From NCBI RefSeq assembly GCF_005153485.1, contig NZ_CP039740.1, positions 1,057,001 to 1,121,000 on the forward strand: a DNA stretch of 64,000 bases, in the 5' to 3' direction. A program made the position numbers and the translations under genes. Position 1 is the first letter of the stretch; the number at the start of each line of letters is the position of its first letter. The notes under the pieces were generated by a model that did not search any database, was not told the origin of the DNA, and saw nothing but the letters and a program-made list of their open reading frames with translations. Shown piece after piece: positions 32,992 to 43,093 of the stretch. The DNA is from Pseudolabrys sp. FHR47. Its GTDB lineage: Bacteria; Pseudomonadota; Alphaproteobacteria; Rhizobiales; Xanthobacteraceae.

Positions 32992-33011
32992 ATTCCCGCG
33001 TAAGCGGGAAT
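32992..33011. repeat. short dispersed hairpin
   Basis: Perfect 8-bp stem ATTCCCGC/GCGGGAAT with GTAA loop, continuing into CCAGTGATTAGAATTCTGGG and two more small hairpins (GCGTTCTGAAAGAACGC, CCGTTCTTCGAACGG) up to 33074. Common intergenic repeat style, between convergent genes, possibly ending both transcripts. Confidence 0.55.
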
Positions 33012-33100
33012 CCAGTGATTAGAATTCTGGGTCCCCGCTCATAGGCGTTCTGAAAGAACGCCGTTCTTCGAACGGCTATGCGCGGGGACGAACGGTTCGG

Positions 33101-33997
33101 CTACTTGCATTCGACGTTGACGTCGACGCGGCGGTTGGCCATTTCGACCTTGTTGTCGGGCGTCCACACCGCAAGGCTGCGTTCGCCCCAGGCGACTTCC
33201 TTGACCTCGACGCCGGGCATGGCGTTGCGCAGGCCGTTGGCCACGACTTGCGCGCGCTCGCGCGACACGGCCAGATTGACATTGTCGCTGCCGAGCGTGT
33301 CGGCATAGCCGGCCACCGTCACGACGCAGCTCTTGCGGTCGCCGATGATCTTCTTGAGATCGGCGGCCAGCTTCTGCGTCTGGGTAATCGCATTGGCGGT
33401 CCGGTCGAAGCGCACTGACAATCCGGGCGGGGCGGAAGCAGCAGCGGCAACCGCCGCCTGCGGCACATAGACCACGATCAACTCGCGCTCGGCCGGCGCT
33501 TTCGCCGTCTCCGCCTGCGTGGTGTCCTTGGCGACGGTGGTGGACGACATGTTCAGGGAGGCGATGGCGGCTTTCTGCGCCTCGGTCGTGACCTTGATGC
33601 TGTCGACCGACAGCGCAATGCGTTGCAGCGCCTGCTCCTGCGCGGTCGTCGCGGTCTTGAGTTCGCCGACCCCGCCGGAGGCCTTCTTGATATCGGCAAG
33701 CGCCTTGTCGGTGGCGTCGATCTTGGCGGTCAGCGCGGCGAGCGATTTGTTCGCGGTATCGAGCTTGGCCGAGAGCCCGGCGAGGGCGATATCCGGGCCG
33801 CCGCTCGCGGATGCTTTGCCGAGGTCGGCAATGGCGACGTTGGTCCGCTCCACTTTGGCGTTGAGCGTTTCGATCTGCGTCACGAATTTCGTACGCTGAT
33901 CCGCGGTCGACTTCCACATCACGAGCGCGGTGCCTGCCACCGCCACGACCGCTCCCAGGACGGCCGCCGTACCCGCGGCCAGTGCTTCTCCCGCCAT
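33101..33997 (-). CDS. OmpA-family protein with N-terminal anchor and coiled coil
   Basis: A 298-aa envelope protein. It has an N-terminal hydrophobic segment (about residues 8-28), a long helical, probably coiled-coil middle (about 30-160, many Ala/Lys/Asp/Thr with heptad character), and a C-terminal OmpA-like peptidoglycan-binding domain: VVTVAGYADTLGSDNVNLAVSRERAQVVANGL (about 229-260) and NRRVDVNVEC. ATG 33997 follows GGGGGAT. The design suggests an inner-membrane-anchored spacer that grips peptidoglycan, as in MotB-like or TolR-like proteins. No partner gene is seen. Confidence 0.82.
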   Translation of the reverse strand: MAGEALAAGTAAVLGAVVAVAGTALVMWKSTADQRTKFVTQIETLNAKVERTNVAIADLGKASASGGPDIALAGLSAKLDTANKSLAALTAKIDATDKALADIKKASGGVGELKTATTAQEQALQRIALSVDSIKVTTEAQKAAIASLNMSSTTVAKDTTQAETAKAPAERELIVVYVPQAAVAAAASAPPGLSVRFDRTANAITQTQKLAADLKKIIGDRKSCVVTVAGYADTLGSDNVNLAVSRERAQVVANGLRNAMPGVEVKEVAWGERSLAVWTPDNKVEMANRRVDVNVECK

Positions 33998-34135
33998 CGC
34001 AATCCCCCGTTTTTGATCGACCCTTTTGTAAAAGTTTATACGTCTGCCATTTGCGCGCAACACAAAGCATTAATGTGACAGTGCGTCGCAATATCGAGGA
34101 CCGGTTGCACGTACCTGACTATGGAGCGCGCAGTC

Positions 34136-35359
34136 CTAGCTTTTTCTCTGGGCGGAACTGGCGCGCTGTTTGGTGACGAGCAATCCGACGATCAGAATGT
34201 TGAGGCTGTTGGTGCCGATGCCAATGGTGAAAGCCGGAGCGTAATAGCCGAAGCTGTCATAGAGCGCACCGGCCAGCCAGCCACCGAGGGCCATGCCGAT
34301 GGCGAGCGAAAAGAGAACGGTCGGAACGCGCCACGAAGCTTCGTTCGCCGGAAACAGCTCGCGCACCGTCAGGATATAGGCCGGTATGATGCCCGAGTAA
34401 CCGAGGCCGAACAGGCTGGCGACGGTGAACAGGCCGGCTTCGCTTTGCGTGAACAGGAACGCCACCATCGACAGGCATTGCAGGGCCGAGCCGGCGAGCA
34501 GGGTCGGCAACCCGCCAACGCGATCGGCCATGACGCCCCAGAACTGGCGGGTGAGAAAGGCCGAACCGAGCAGCACCGATAGCATCGCGGCACTTGTCGC
34601 TCGGCTAACGCCCAGATCGGTGCAGAAGGCGATCAGATGGCTGTGCGGGATCGCCATCGGGATGCAGCACAGTAACGTGGCGCCGCAGATCGTCGCGAAT
34701 ACCAGGTTCGGTGGCAGGCCGATCACCCGATCCGGTGCATTGCCGGGTGCGGCGACGGCCGCGGTTTTTGGTGCATCGGGCGGAGTGCGAAGGAAAATGA
34801 GCGCCAGCGGCAGGACGACAAGGCATTCGAGGACGCCGTACCATTCCATCGTCGCGCGCCAGCCATGCGTCGAGATGGCGTGCTCGACCAGCGGCGGCCA
34901 CATCACGCCGCCGAGATAGTTGCCGCTCGAAATCAGCGCGAGCGCCGACCCGCGCCGCCGGTCGAACCAGCGGCTGACATAGACGTAGAGCGGCGCGTTG
35001 ATGCCGCCCAGCCCGATCAGGCCGATGAACAGACCGTGGCCGATCCACAGTGGCCAGGATGGGCCGAGGCTCGACAGCCACAATCCAGCCAGGATCATCA
35101 GCGCGCCGCAGGCCACCGTCCACCGTGTGCCCACCCGATCGGCTACCTGGCCGAGGATGATGCCGCCAACGCCTGAGCCCAGCCAGGCAAGCGCACTGGC
35201 AAGCGCGGGCACCGAGCGCGCGCCGGCGTCCGCGGCGATGTCCTTGAGCCCGACCGCGGTGATCCACGCGGCGCCGGACGACATCATCAGCGTCGTCAGC
35301 GCAACGCCGGCGATCAGCCATGAGCTTCTGGTCTCGATCGAGGCTGGAATTTGCAGCAT
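34136..35359 (-). CDS. MFS transporter
   Basis: A 407-aa major facilitator permease with 12 predicted membrane segments. The motif between segments 2 and 3 is GQVADRVGTRWT, and the one between 8 and 9 is GVMADRVGG. The first-half symmetry and YVSRWFDRRRGSALAL resemble the monocarboxylate/oxalate-formate (MCT/OFA) group. I place the start at ATG 35359, just before segment 1; a frame open to 35551 adds 64 non-membrane residues with repeat-like sequence and is less likely. Substrate unknown. Confidence 0.85.
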   Translation of the reverse strand: MLQIPASIETRSSWLIAGVALTTLMMSSGAAWITAVGLKDIAADAGARSVPALASALAWLGSGVGGIILGQVADRVGTRWTVACGALMILAGLWLSSLGPSWPLWIGHGLFIGLIGLGGINAPLYVYVSRWFDRRRGSALALISSGNYLGGVMWPPLVEHAISTHGWRATMEWYGVLECLVVLPLALIFLRTPPDAPKTAAVAAPGNAPDRVIGLPPNLVFATICGATLLCCIPMAIPHSHLIAFCTDLGVSRATSAAMLSVLLGSAFLTRQFWGVMADRVGGLPTLLAGSALQCLSMVAFLFTQSEAGLFTVASLFGLGYSGIIPAYILTVRELFPANEASWRVPTVLFSLAIGMALGGWLAGALYDSFGYYAPAFTIGIGTNSLNILIVGLLVTKQRASSAQRKS

Positions 35360-35698
35360 TGCAAAAGGCACGGGGCCGGCATTCCGGTTGTAGTCCGGCG
35401 GTCCGGCGAGACCATCGCAATTCGGGCAAGCGAGGATCGGGTCCGGACGCGGCTTGCCGGGTGCAAGGTGTGTCAAACCGCGGCCTTTCGTGCCGAAAAC
35501 TGCGCCGCAGCCGGGGTCGCGGAAATTTCCTTTTAGAGCCATGCGAGACAACGAAATTGACCCGCATGTTCCGGGGGATAGGCTGGCTGGATCGGTTTTG
35601 CCTATCGCATCAAGTGCCTATATGAATGTCGTGCGCAGCCGGTATCGTATTCAAGCCAGTGACGGCGTGGGCCGGAAGGCCCGGCGGGAGGCCATTCA

Positions 35699-38600
35699 AT
35701 GACGCTCCGACCGGTGAGCCTCGATGATAAATACGACCTGAACCAGACGCATGTCCTGGTCACCGGCTACCAGGCCCTGATCCGCGCCATCCTGATGCAG
35801 AAGGAGCGCGACCGCCGCGCCGGGCTCAACACCGGCGGTTTCCTGACCGGTTATCGCGGGTCGCCGCTCGGCGGCCTCGACCAGCAGTTCATGCGCGCCG
35901 GCAAGCACCTGGCCGCTGCCGACGTCCAGTTCCAGCCTGGGCTCAATGAGGAACTTGCCGCCACCGCGCTATGGGGCACCCAGCAGGCCGAGCTGCGCGG
36001 CGAAGGCAAGTTCGATGGTGTGTTCGGCCTGTGGTACGGCAAAGGCCCCGGTGTCGATCGCTCCGGTGACGTTTTCCGCCACGCCAATCTTGCCGGCTCA
36101 TCGAAGCATGGCGGCGTGCTGGCCCTGATGGGCGATGACCACACCGCGGAATCCTCGACCACGGCGCACCAGTCTGAATTCCATTTCGTCGACGTGATGA
36201 TCCCGATCCTGAACCCGGCCGGCGTTCAGGAAATTGTCGATTACGCTCAGCTCGGCTGGGCGATGTCGCGTTACACCGGCTGCTGGACCGCGCTCAAGTG
36301 CATGCACGACACGGTCGAGTCGACCGGCGTCATCGACGGCAGCCTCGAGCGCCTTCAGATCGTGACGCCGACCGACTTCGCCATGCCCGAAGGCGGCCTC
36401 AATATCCGCCTCGCCGATACCATCCTCGGTCAGGAAGCGCGTCTGCACGACTACAAGCGCGACGCTATGCTCGCCTTCGTGCGCGCCAACAAGATCAACA
36501 AGATAATCACGACCGGCGGCCGCGCGCCGAAGATCGGCATTATCTCCACCGGCAAATCCTATCTCGATGTCCGTCAGGCCTTCGACGAACTCGGCATCGA
36601 CGAGATCAAGTGCAACGACCTCGGCATCCGCCTGTTCAAGATCGGTTGCCCGTGGCCGATCCCGCGCGAGGAACTGGTCGACTTCGCCCGCGGCCTCGAC
36701 CTCATCATCGTCGTCGAGGAAAAGCGTTCGCTCATCGAGGTGCAGGTGCGCGAAGAGCTGTACGGCATGCCGAACCAACCGATCTGCATCGGCAAGAAGG
36801 ACGAGAGCGGCAACTGGCTGTTCCCGGTCAAGGGCGCGCTCGATCCCAACGATATTGCAATCTGCATCGGCGAGCGCGTGCTCAAGCACATCGGCGCCAA
36901 TGACGAGATCGCCGCGCATGTGGCACGGCTGAAGGGCGCGCAGCGCGCGCTGGCGGAAACCGGCGACGTCGCTGTGCGCATTCCCTATTTCTGTTCAGGC
37001 TGTCCGCATAATACCTCGACTCGCGTACCGGAAGGCTCGCGCGCCTATGCCGGCATCGGCTGCCACTTCATGGCGCAGTGGATGGACCGCAAGACGCTCG
37101 GCTTCACGCAGATGGGCGGCGAGGGCGTCAACTGGATCGGCGAGGCGCCGTTCTCGAAGCGCGACCACGTATTCCAGAACCTCGGCGACGGCACCTACAA
37201 TCACTCCGGCTATCTCGCTATCCGCGCCGCCATCGCGTCCGGCGTGACCATGACCTACAAGATTCTCTACAACGATGCGGTGGCGATGACCGGCGGCCAG
37301 CACCATGAAGGCGGGCTGACCGTGCCGCAGATCGCCGCGCAGGTCGCCGCCGAAGGCGCCAAACGTGTCGTCGTCGTCTCCGACGAGCCGTGGAAATATC
37401 CGAAAGACACGGACTGGCCGAAGGGCCTGACGCTGCATCACCGCGACGAACTCGACCTGCTGCAGCGGCAACTCGCCGAGGTGCCGGGCGTCACCATTCT
37501 GATCTACGACCAGACTTGCGCCGCCGAGAAGCGCCGCCGCCGCAAGCGCGGCACATTCCCCGATCCCGACAAGCGCGTCGTCATCAACGACCTCGTCTGC
37601 GAAGGCTGCGGCGACTGCGGCGTGAAGTCGAACTGCGTCTCGGTGCAGCCGCTCGCCACCGAATGGGGCCGCAAGCGCACCATCGACCAGTCGAGCTGCA
37701 ACAAGGACTTCTCCTGCGTAAAGGGCTTCTGTCCGTCTTTCGTGACGGTGCACGGCGCCAAGCCGAAGAAGGCCGACGCAATCGCCGAGCCGGCCGACTG
37801 GCCGGCACTGCCGTCGCCGAGCGTGCCGCTGATCAATCATCCTTATGGCATCATCGTCACCGGCGTCGGCGGCACCGGCATCGTCACCATCGGCGCCATC
37901 ATCGGCATGGCGGCGCATCTGGAAGGCAAGGGCGTCGGTATCATCGACATGGCCGGCCTCGCCCAGAAGGGGGGCGCCGTATACAGCCACATCCGCATCG
38001 CCAATAACCCGGACGACATACATGCCATCCGGGTGTCCGCCGCCGGCGCCGACCTCGTGCTGGGCGGCGACATTGTCGTCGTCGGCAACAAGAAAGTGCT
38101 GGGCGCGGTGAAGTCCGGCAATACCAGGATGATCGTCAACACCGCCGAATTCCTGCCCGGCGACTTCACCCGCAACGCCGATTTCTCGCTGCCGACCGAA
38201 CGCCTCAAGCGCGCCATCGTCTCGTCGGCCGGCCGCGACAACAGTCACTTCATCGATGCCTCGCGTCTGGCGACGGCCCTGCTCGGCAATTCGATCGGCG
38301 CCAACATGTTCATGCTCGGCTATGCCTATCAGAACGGCGCGCTGCCGTTGTCGCCCGAGGCGATCGAGAAGGCGATCGAGATGAACGGCGAGGCCGTGAA
38401 GATGAACATCCAGGCCTTCCGCTATGGCCGGAGAGCCGCGGTCGATCCGGTGGCGCTCGAGAAGCTCATCACGCCGGCGCCGACCGAAGACAATGACTCG
38501 CTGAAACTGTCGCAAAGCTTCGGGGAGACGGTGGAGCGCCGCGTCGCTTTCCTCACGGCCTACCAGAGCGCGCGCTACGCGGCGCGCTATCGCACCGCGG

Positions 38601-39181
38601 TCGAGAAGATCGTGGTCGCCGAAGCCGAGAAGGCGCCGGGTCAGAGCGCGCTGTCCGAAGCGGTCGCCCGCTATCTGTTCAAGCTGATGGCCTACAAGGA
38701 CGAGTACGAAGTCGCGCGGCTTTATACCGATACCGGTTTCATCGAGCGCGTGAAGGGCCAGTTCGCACCCGGCAACTTGCGTTTCGAATTCCATCTGGCG
38801 CCGCCGCTTCTGGCCAAGCACGATCCTTCGACCGGCGAGCCGAAGAAGATGACGTTCGGGCCGTGGATGCTGAAGGCGTTCGGCGTTTTGGCGAAGTTCA
38901 AATTCTTGCGCGGCACGCCGCTCGATCCGTTCGGCTATACCGAGGAGCGGCGCACCGAGCGCCGGCTGGTGAGCGAATATCTGAACAAGCTCGACGCCCT
39001 GATCGCCGATCTGACGCCGGCCAATTATCCGGCGGCGGTGGCGCTTGCTTCGATCCCGGAGAAGATTCGCGGTTACGGCCCGGTCAAGGCGCGCCACCTG
39101 AAGATTGCGCAGGCGGAAGAGCAGGGCCTGTGGGAGCAATTCCGCTCGGGCGCCACGGCTTTCCTCAAAGCGGCGGAGTAA
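35699..39181 (+). CDS. indolepyruvate ferredoxin oxidoreductase, fused alpha-beta type
   Basis: A 1160-aa single-chain 2-oxoacid ferredoxin oxidoreductase. The N-terminal part carries thiamine-diphosphate enzyme domains with GYRGSPLGGLDQQF and GDDHTAESSTTAHQSE. The region at 465-560 has the diphosphate-binding set (GEGVNWIGEAPF, NDAVAMTGGQHHEGG). A cysteine-rich iron-sulfur stretch follows at about 634-670 (CEGCGDCGVKSNC, CNKDFSC). The end is a POR-gamma-like domain (GVGGTGIVTIG). It oxidises aryl pyruvates to aryl-acetyl-CoA. GGGAGG precedes the ATG. Full length and intact. Confidence 0.94.
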   Translation: MTLRPVSLDDKYDLNQTHVLVTGYQALIRAILMQKERDRRAGLNTGGFLTGYRGSPLGGLDQQFMRAGKHLAAADVQFQPGLNEELAATALWGTQQAELRGEGKFDGVFGLWYGKGPGVDRSGDVFRHANLAGSSKHGGVLALMGDDHTAESSTTAHQSEFHFVDVMIPILNPAGVQEIVDYAQLGWAMSRYTGCWTALKCMHDTVESTGVIDGSLERLQIVTPTDFAMPEGGLNIRLADTILGQEARLHDYKRDAMLAFVRANKINKIITTGGRAPKIGIISTGKSYLDVRQAFDELGIDEIKCNDLGIRLFKIGCPWPIPREELVDFARGLDLIIVVEEKRSLIEVQVREELYGMPNQPICIGKKDESGNWLFPVKGALDPNDIAICIGERVLKHIGANDEIAAHVARLKGAQRALAETGDVAVRIPYFCSGCPHNTSTRVPEGSRAYAGIGCHFMAQWMDRKTLGFTQMGGEGVNWIGEAPFSKRDHVFQNLGDGTYNHSGYLAIRAAIASGVTMTYKILYNDAVAMTGGQHHEGGLTVPQIAAQVAAEGAKRVVVVSDEPWKYPKDTDWPKGLTLHHRDELDLLQRQLAEVPGVTILIYDQTCAAEKRRRRKRGTFPDPDKRVVINDLVCEGCGDCGVKSNCVSVQPLATEWGRKRTIDQSSCNKDFSCVKGFCPSFVTVHGAKPKKADAIAEPADWPALPSPSVPLINHPYGIIVTGVGGTGIVTIGAIIGMAAHLEGKGVGIIDMAGLAQKGGAVYSHIRIANNPDDIHAIRVSAAGADLVLGGDIVVVGNKKVLGAVKSGNTRMIVNTAEFLPGDFTRNADFSLPTERLKRAIVSSAGRDNSHFIDASRLATALLGNSIGANMFMLGYAYQNGALPLSPEAIEKAIEMNGEAVKMNIQAFRYGRRAAVDPVALEKLITPAPTEDNDSLKLSQSFGETVERRVAFLTAYQSARYAARYRTAVEKIVVAEAEKAPGQSALSEAVARYLFKLMAYKDEYEVARLYTDTGFIERVKGQFAPGNLRFEFHLAPPLLAKHDPSTGEPKKMTFGPWMLKAFGVLAKFKFLRGTPLDPFGYTEERRTERRLVSEYLNKLDALIADLTPANYPAAVALASIPEKIRGYGPVKARHLKIAQAEEQGLWEQFRSGATAFLKAAE

Positions 39182-39290
39182 AGTTGTCGCAGTCCTGCGT
39201 GCGAATGAGCGCGGCGCTTGGTTGGGGGCTCGATCAGGGCCATAGTGCTTTTCATACAGCCGAAGGCCCGCTGCTGAAGGACATTGTCTC

Positions 39291-39965
39291 GTGATTTCAG
39301 CCGATCATCTGCGGCGCATCGCGTTCTGGTCGCATGAGCTGCCTGAGCAAGAGTTCGAGCGCGCGCGCCGCGGAATAGCCGAAAAGACATACGCCAAGGG
39401 CGGCTATGTTTTTCACCGCGGCGACCGCTTCGACGCCTGGACCGGCGTCTCGGAAGGCTTGCTGAAGGTCGCCGCGATCTCTCGCTCCGGCAAAGCCATA
39501 ACGCTGGCCGGCATGCGGACCGGTGGCTGGTTTGGCGAAGGCACAGTTCTCAAGAACGAGCTCCGTCAGTACGATCTTGTCGCGCTGCGCGACACGCGCC
39601 TCGCGCTGATGGAGCGCGCAACCTTCATGTGGCTGTTCGAGAACAGCGTCGGCTTTAATCGCCTTCTGGTGCGCCAGCTCAACGAGCGCCTTGGCCAGTT
39701 CATCGCTTTTGTTGAGTACGACCGCAGCCTCGATGCGGCGGCGCGGCTCGCGCGCAGCATCGCCTGGCTGTTTAATCCGGTGCTGTATCACGAGCCGGCG
39801 CCGCATCTTGAGATCTCGCAGGAAGAAGTTGGCCTGCTGTCAGGTCTGTCGCGGCAGATGGCGAACAAGAGTCTGCAGACTCTCGAGAAGAAGGGTCTGC
39901 TGCGGGTCGAGCACGGCGGCATCACGGTTTTGGATACGGAACGGCTGTCACGTTACGGTGCGTGA
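39291..39965 (+). CDS. Crp/Fnr-family transcription regulator
   Basis: A 224-aa regulator with a cyclic-nucleotide-like beta roll (residues about 20-120; GGYVFHRGDRFDAWTGVSEGLLKV) and a C-terminal helix-turn-helix ISQEEVGLLSGLSRQMANKSLQTLEKKGLL (in two blocks, about 178-207). The N-terminal cysteines of Fnr are missing, so it does not hold an iron-sulfur cluster. A GTG start at 39291 follows GAAGGACA. It lies 110 bp after the oxidoreductase and before a ligase/ABC locus, so may control both. Ligand unknown. Confidence 0.9.
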   Translation: MISADHLRRIAFWSHELPEQEFERARRGIAEKTYAKGGYVFHRGDRFDAWTGVSEGLLKVAAISRSGKAITLAGMRTGGWFGEGTVLKNELRQYDLVALRDTRLALMERATFMWLFENSVGFNRLLVRQLNERLGQFIAFVEYDRSLDAAARLARSIAWLFNPVLYHEPAPHLEISQEEVGLLSGLSRQMANKSLQTLEKKGLLRVEHGGITVLDTERLSRYGA

Positions 39966-40196
39966 GCTTCGGCAGCGGAATTTGCTTCGTGCGAAATTGT
40001 GCGGTGCGACATTGGGAGTCGACATCCCGGCACACATAGCCAACAAGGTGGGGTCTTGTCTGTCAAGCGACCTGTTGCGGCACGCCTGTTTCGCTTCACA
40101 CTGCAATGCAAAGACGACAGTCGAAACAAGAGAACTTCGCAAGGCTGCGGAACGGTTTAAGCACATCCCGCAGCCCAATACCGGAGCCCCTCGGGC

Positions 40197-40225
40197 TTGA
40201 CCGGCATCGGGCGGTGTTTTCATAT
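40197..40225 (+). promoter_or_regulatory. candidate promoter of the ligase-ABC transporter operon
   Basis: TTGACC (40197-40202), 17 bases, TCATAT (40220-40225). It would start transcription near 40232, downstream of the earliest possible start codon of the ligase gene, which supports a later start. The gap 39966-40196 shows no gene. Confidence 0.45.
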
Positions 40226-40313
40226 CGACGGAAATCAAGACGGCCCAAATAGGGGCGCGAGGGGAAATGCGGCCGCGGCGATGACAAGCGCGCGGTCTTT
40301 GGGAGGGTTGGCT

Positions 40314-42287
40314 GTGGCGAATAACGCCGCGCGCGCAGATACGTTTCCGAAGCTGCTGGTCCGTAACGCCGTCGAATTCGCGGCGCGGCCGGCCATGCGT
40401 CACAAGGATCTCGGCATCTGGCAAAGCTGGAGCTGGAGCGAAACGCTCGACATCGTTCGCGCCTATGCGGTCGGTCTGTCGCGGCTCGGTCTCAAGCGCG
40501 GCGACACCATCGCCATCGTCGGCTCCAACCGTCCGAAGCTCTATTGGTCGATCCTGGCGGCCCAGACGCTCGGCGCCGTCCCGGTCCCGGTCTATGCCGA
40601 CGCGGTCGCCGACGAACTGGCCTTTGTGCTCAAGCATGCCGACGTGCGCTTCGCTGCAGTCGAAGACCAGGAACAGGTCGACAAAATCCAGTCGGTGCTG
40701 GAGCGGCTGCCGAACCTCGCATGGATGTTCTATGACGAGCCGCGGGGCCTGCGTGATTATGACCACGCCCGCCTGCGTTCGATGGACGACATCATCGCCG
40801 ACGGCCGCAAGGCGCTGGCCGCCGACGCCAAGCTCGGAGCCTGGCTCGACGGCGAGATCGCCGCGACCAGGGGTTCCGATCCGTCGATCATCCTCTATAC
40901 GTCGGGCACCACCGGCACCTCCAAGGGCGTTGTGCTGTCGGGCGAGCGCTCGATCGCCGCCGCGACCGACACGGTGAATTTCGACCATCTCGACGAGAAC
41001 GACGTTGCGCTGGCCTATCTGCCGCTGGCCTGGGTCGGCGACCACTACCTCAATTTCGCCCAGGGCATGGTGGCCGGCTTTTGTATGGCCTGTCCGGAGA
41101 ACGCCGAGACCGCGATGGCCGACCTGCGGGAGATCGGACCTACCTTCTATTTCGCGCCGCCCCGCACGCTCGAAGCTTTGCTGACTCGCGTCATGATCCG
41201 CATGGAAGATGCAAGCCCGCTCAAGCGCAGGATCTTCCACTATTTCATCGGCGTTGCCCGGCAATATGGCGAACGCATCCTCAACGGCCAAAGCGTGCCG
41301 CTCAAAGGACGCATCCTCTACGGCATCGGCAATCTTCTGGTCTACGGCCCGCTGAAGAACGTGCTCGGTTTCACCCGCGTGCGCACGGCCTACACCGCGG
41401 GCGAGGCGATCGGGCCGGACCTGTTCGCCTTCTATCGCTCGATCGGCCTCAACCTGAAGCAGCTCTACGGCCAGACCGAGGCCTTCCTCTACGTCACCTG
41501 CCAGCCCGACGGCGCCATCTATTCCGACACGGTCGGTCCGGCCGCCCCGCATGTCGACATCCGCATCGCCGACAATGGCGAGGTGCTGTTCAAGTCGCCC
41601 GGGATGTTCACCGGTTACTTCCGGGACGACGCCAAGACTGCCGAGGTGATGACGCCGGACGGCTATGTGAAGACCGGCGATGCCGGCTTCTTCGACGACA
41701 AGACCGGGCAGCTCAAGATCATCGATCGCGCCAAGGACGTGGGGAAGCTCAAGGACGGAACTTTGTTTGCGCCGAAATACATCGAGAACAAGCTCAAGTT
41801 CTTCCCCAATATTCGCGAGGCGGTCGCTTACGGAGATGACCGCGACTTTGTCACGGTGATGCTGAACATCGATCTCACGGCGGTCGGCTCCTGGGCCGAG
41901 CGCAACAACGTCGCTTATGCCTCGTATCAGGAGCTTGCCGGCCATCCTTTGGTCTACGAAATGTTGGAGAAGAATGTCGCCGAGGTGAACCGTTCGCTCG
42001 CCCAGGACAAGATGATGGCCGGCGCGCAGATCAGGCGCTTCCTGGTCCTGCACAAGGAGCTCGACGCCGACGACGGCGAACTGACGCGCACGCAGAAAGT
42101 TCGCCGTGGCTTCGTCGCCGAGCGTTACGCGCCGCTGATCACTGCGCTCTATGACGGTTCGAACGAGGCCGACATCTCTACTGAGGTGACGTTCGAGGAC
42201 GGCCGCAAGGGCGTCATCAGCGCCCGCGTCAAGATACGCGACATGAAGGTCGAGCCTGCGGCCGCCGCGATGGAGAAGGCGGCATGA
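40314..42287 (+). CDS. AMP-dependent acyl-CoA synthetase (long-chain FadD/FAA1-like)
   Basis: A 657-aa adenylate-forming ligase. Motif A10 is YTSGTTGTSKG, the second block YGQTEAFLYVTCQ, and the adenylate-binding DGYVKTGDAGFFDDKTGQLKIIDRAKD is complete. The inserted middle (PLKRRIFHYFIGVARQYGE) is typical of long FAA1-like members. I use the GTG at 40314 because GGGAGGG lies six bases upstream; an ATG at 40281 is also possible. Its stop overlaps the ABC ATPase gene as ATGA, so the ligase and the importer are one operon. Substrate is probably an imported carboxylic acid. Confidence 0.88.
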   Translation: MANNAARADTFPKLLVRNAVEFAARPAMRHKDLGIWQSWSWSETLDIVRAYAVGLSRLGLKRGDTIAIVGSNRPKLYWSILAAQTLGAVPVPVYADAVADELAFVLKHADVRFAAVEDQEQVDKIQSVLERLPNLAWMFYDEPRGLRDYDHARLRSMDDIIADGRKALAADAKLGAWLDGEIAATRGSDPSIILYTSGTTGTSKGVVLSGERSIAAATDTVNFDHLDENDVALAYLPLAWVGDHYLNFAQGMVAGFCMACPENAETAMADLREIGPTFYFAPPRTLEALLTRVMIRMEDASPLKRRIFHYFIGVARQYGERILNGQSVPLKGRILYGIGNLLVYGPLKNVLGFTRVRTAYTAGEAIGPDLFAFYRSIGLNLKQLYGQTEAFLYVTCQPDGAIYSDTVGPAAPHVDIRIADNGEVLFKSPGMFTGYFRDDAKTAEVMTPDGYVKTGDAGFFDDKTGQLKIIDRAKDVGKLKDGTLFAPKYIENKLKFFPNIREAVAYGDDRDFVTVMLNIDLTAVGSWAERNNVAYASYQELAGHPLVYEMLEKNVAEVNRSLAQDKMMAGAQIRRFLVLHKELDADDGELTRTQKVRRGFVAERYAPLITALYDGSNEADISTEVTFEDGRKGVISARVKIRDMKVEPAAAAMEKAA

Positions 42288-43087
42288 GAGCGCCCGACGA
42301 TTCACCGAAGGCCCGTATCGGCGAGGTGCTACTCTCGGTCGAGGACGTGTCGCTGGCCTTTGGCGGCGTCAAGGCGATCAGCGGCGTGTCGTTTGACATC
42401 CGGCAAGGCGAGATACGCGCCATCATCGGCCCGAACGGCGCCGGCAAGACGTCGATGCTCAACGTCATCAACGGCTTCTATCACCCGCAGCAGGGCCGTA
42501 TCACCTTCAAGGGTCAGACACGCAGCCGCATGCGCCCTTATGAGGCGGCCACCGGCGGCATCGCCCGCACCTTCCAGAACGTGGCGCTGTTCCGCGGCAT
42601 GTCGGCGCTCGACAACATCATGGCCGGGCGCACGCTGAAGATGAATGTCAGCTTCTTCTGGCAGCTGTTCCGCCACGGTCCGGCGGTGCGCGAAGAGGTC
42701 GAGCACCGCCGCTTCGTCGAGGAGATCATCGACTTCCTCAAGATTCAGGACATCCGCCGCACGCCGGTCGGCCGTCTGCCTTACGGTCTGCAGAAGCGCG
42801 TCGAACTCGGCCGCGCGCTGGCGATGCAGCCGGAGCTGTTGCTGCTAGACGAACCGATGGCCGGCATGAACCTCGAAGAGAAGGAAGACATGTCGCGCTT
42901 CATTCTCGACGTCAACGAATACTACGGCACCACGATCGCGCTCATCGAGCATGACATGGGTGTGGTCATGGATCTGTCGGATCGCGTCGTCGTGCTCGAC
43001 CATGGCGAGAAGATCGCCGACGGCACGCCGGACGAGGTCAAGCGCAATCAGGCGGTGATCGATGCTTATCTCGGCGTGGCGCATTAG
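42284..43087 (+). CDS. branched-chain amino acid-type ABC transporter ATP-binding protein (LivG-like)
   Basis: A 267-aa ATPase of the HAAT family. Walker A GPNGAGKTS, signature LPYGLQKRVELGRAL (a Y-G-L variant instead of S-G-G), Walker B LLLLDEPMAGM, and switch His in ALIEHDM. The LivG-specific insert is MNVSFFWQLFRHGPAVREE. Coupled to the ligase gene by ATGA. The signature change from SGGQ to YGLQ is common in LivG and not a defect. Confidence 0.95.
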   Translation: MRAPDDSPKARIGEVLLSVEDVSLAFGGVKAISGVSFDIRQGEIRAIIGPNGAGKTSMLNVINGFYHPQQGRITFKGQTRSRMRPYEAATGGIARTFQNVALFRGMSALDNIMAGRTLKMNVSFFWQLFRHGPAVREEVEHRRFVEEIIDFLKIQDIRRTPVGRLPYGLQKRVELGRALAMQPELLLLDEPMAGMNLEEKEDMSRFILDVNEYYGTTIALIEHDMGVVMDLSDRVVVLDHGEKIADGTPDEVKRNQAVIDAYLGVAH

Positions 43088-43093
43088 GGGCGG

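Noticed and set aside
36995..39139. 714-aa open frame on the minus strand
   Set aside because: Antisense to the indolepyruvate oxidoreductase; no recognisable domain, composition of a shadow frame.
39948..42305. 785-aa open frame on the minus strand
   Set aside because: It lies antisense to the acyl-CoA ligase gene, whose motifs are unmistakable. The frame is rich in Arg/Gly/Val/Asp/His, typical of the mirror of GC-rich codons.
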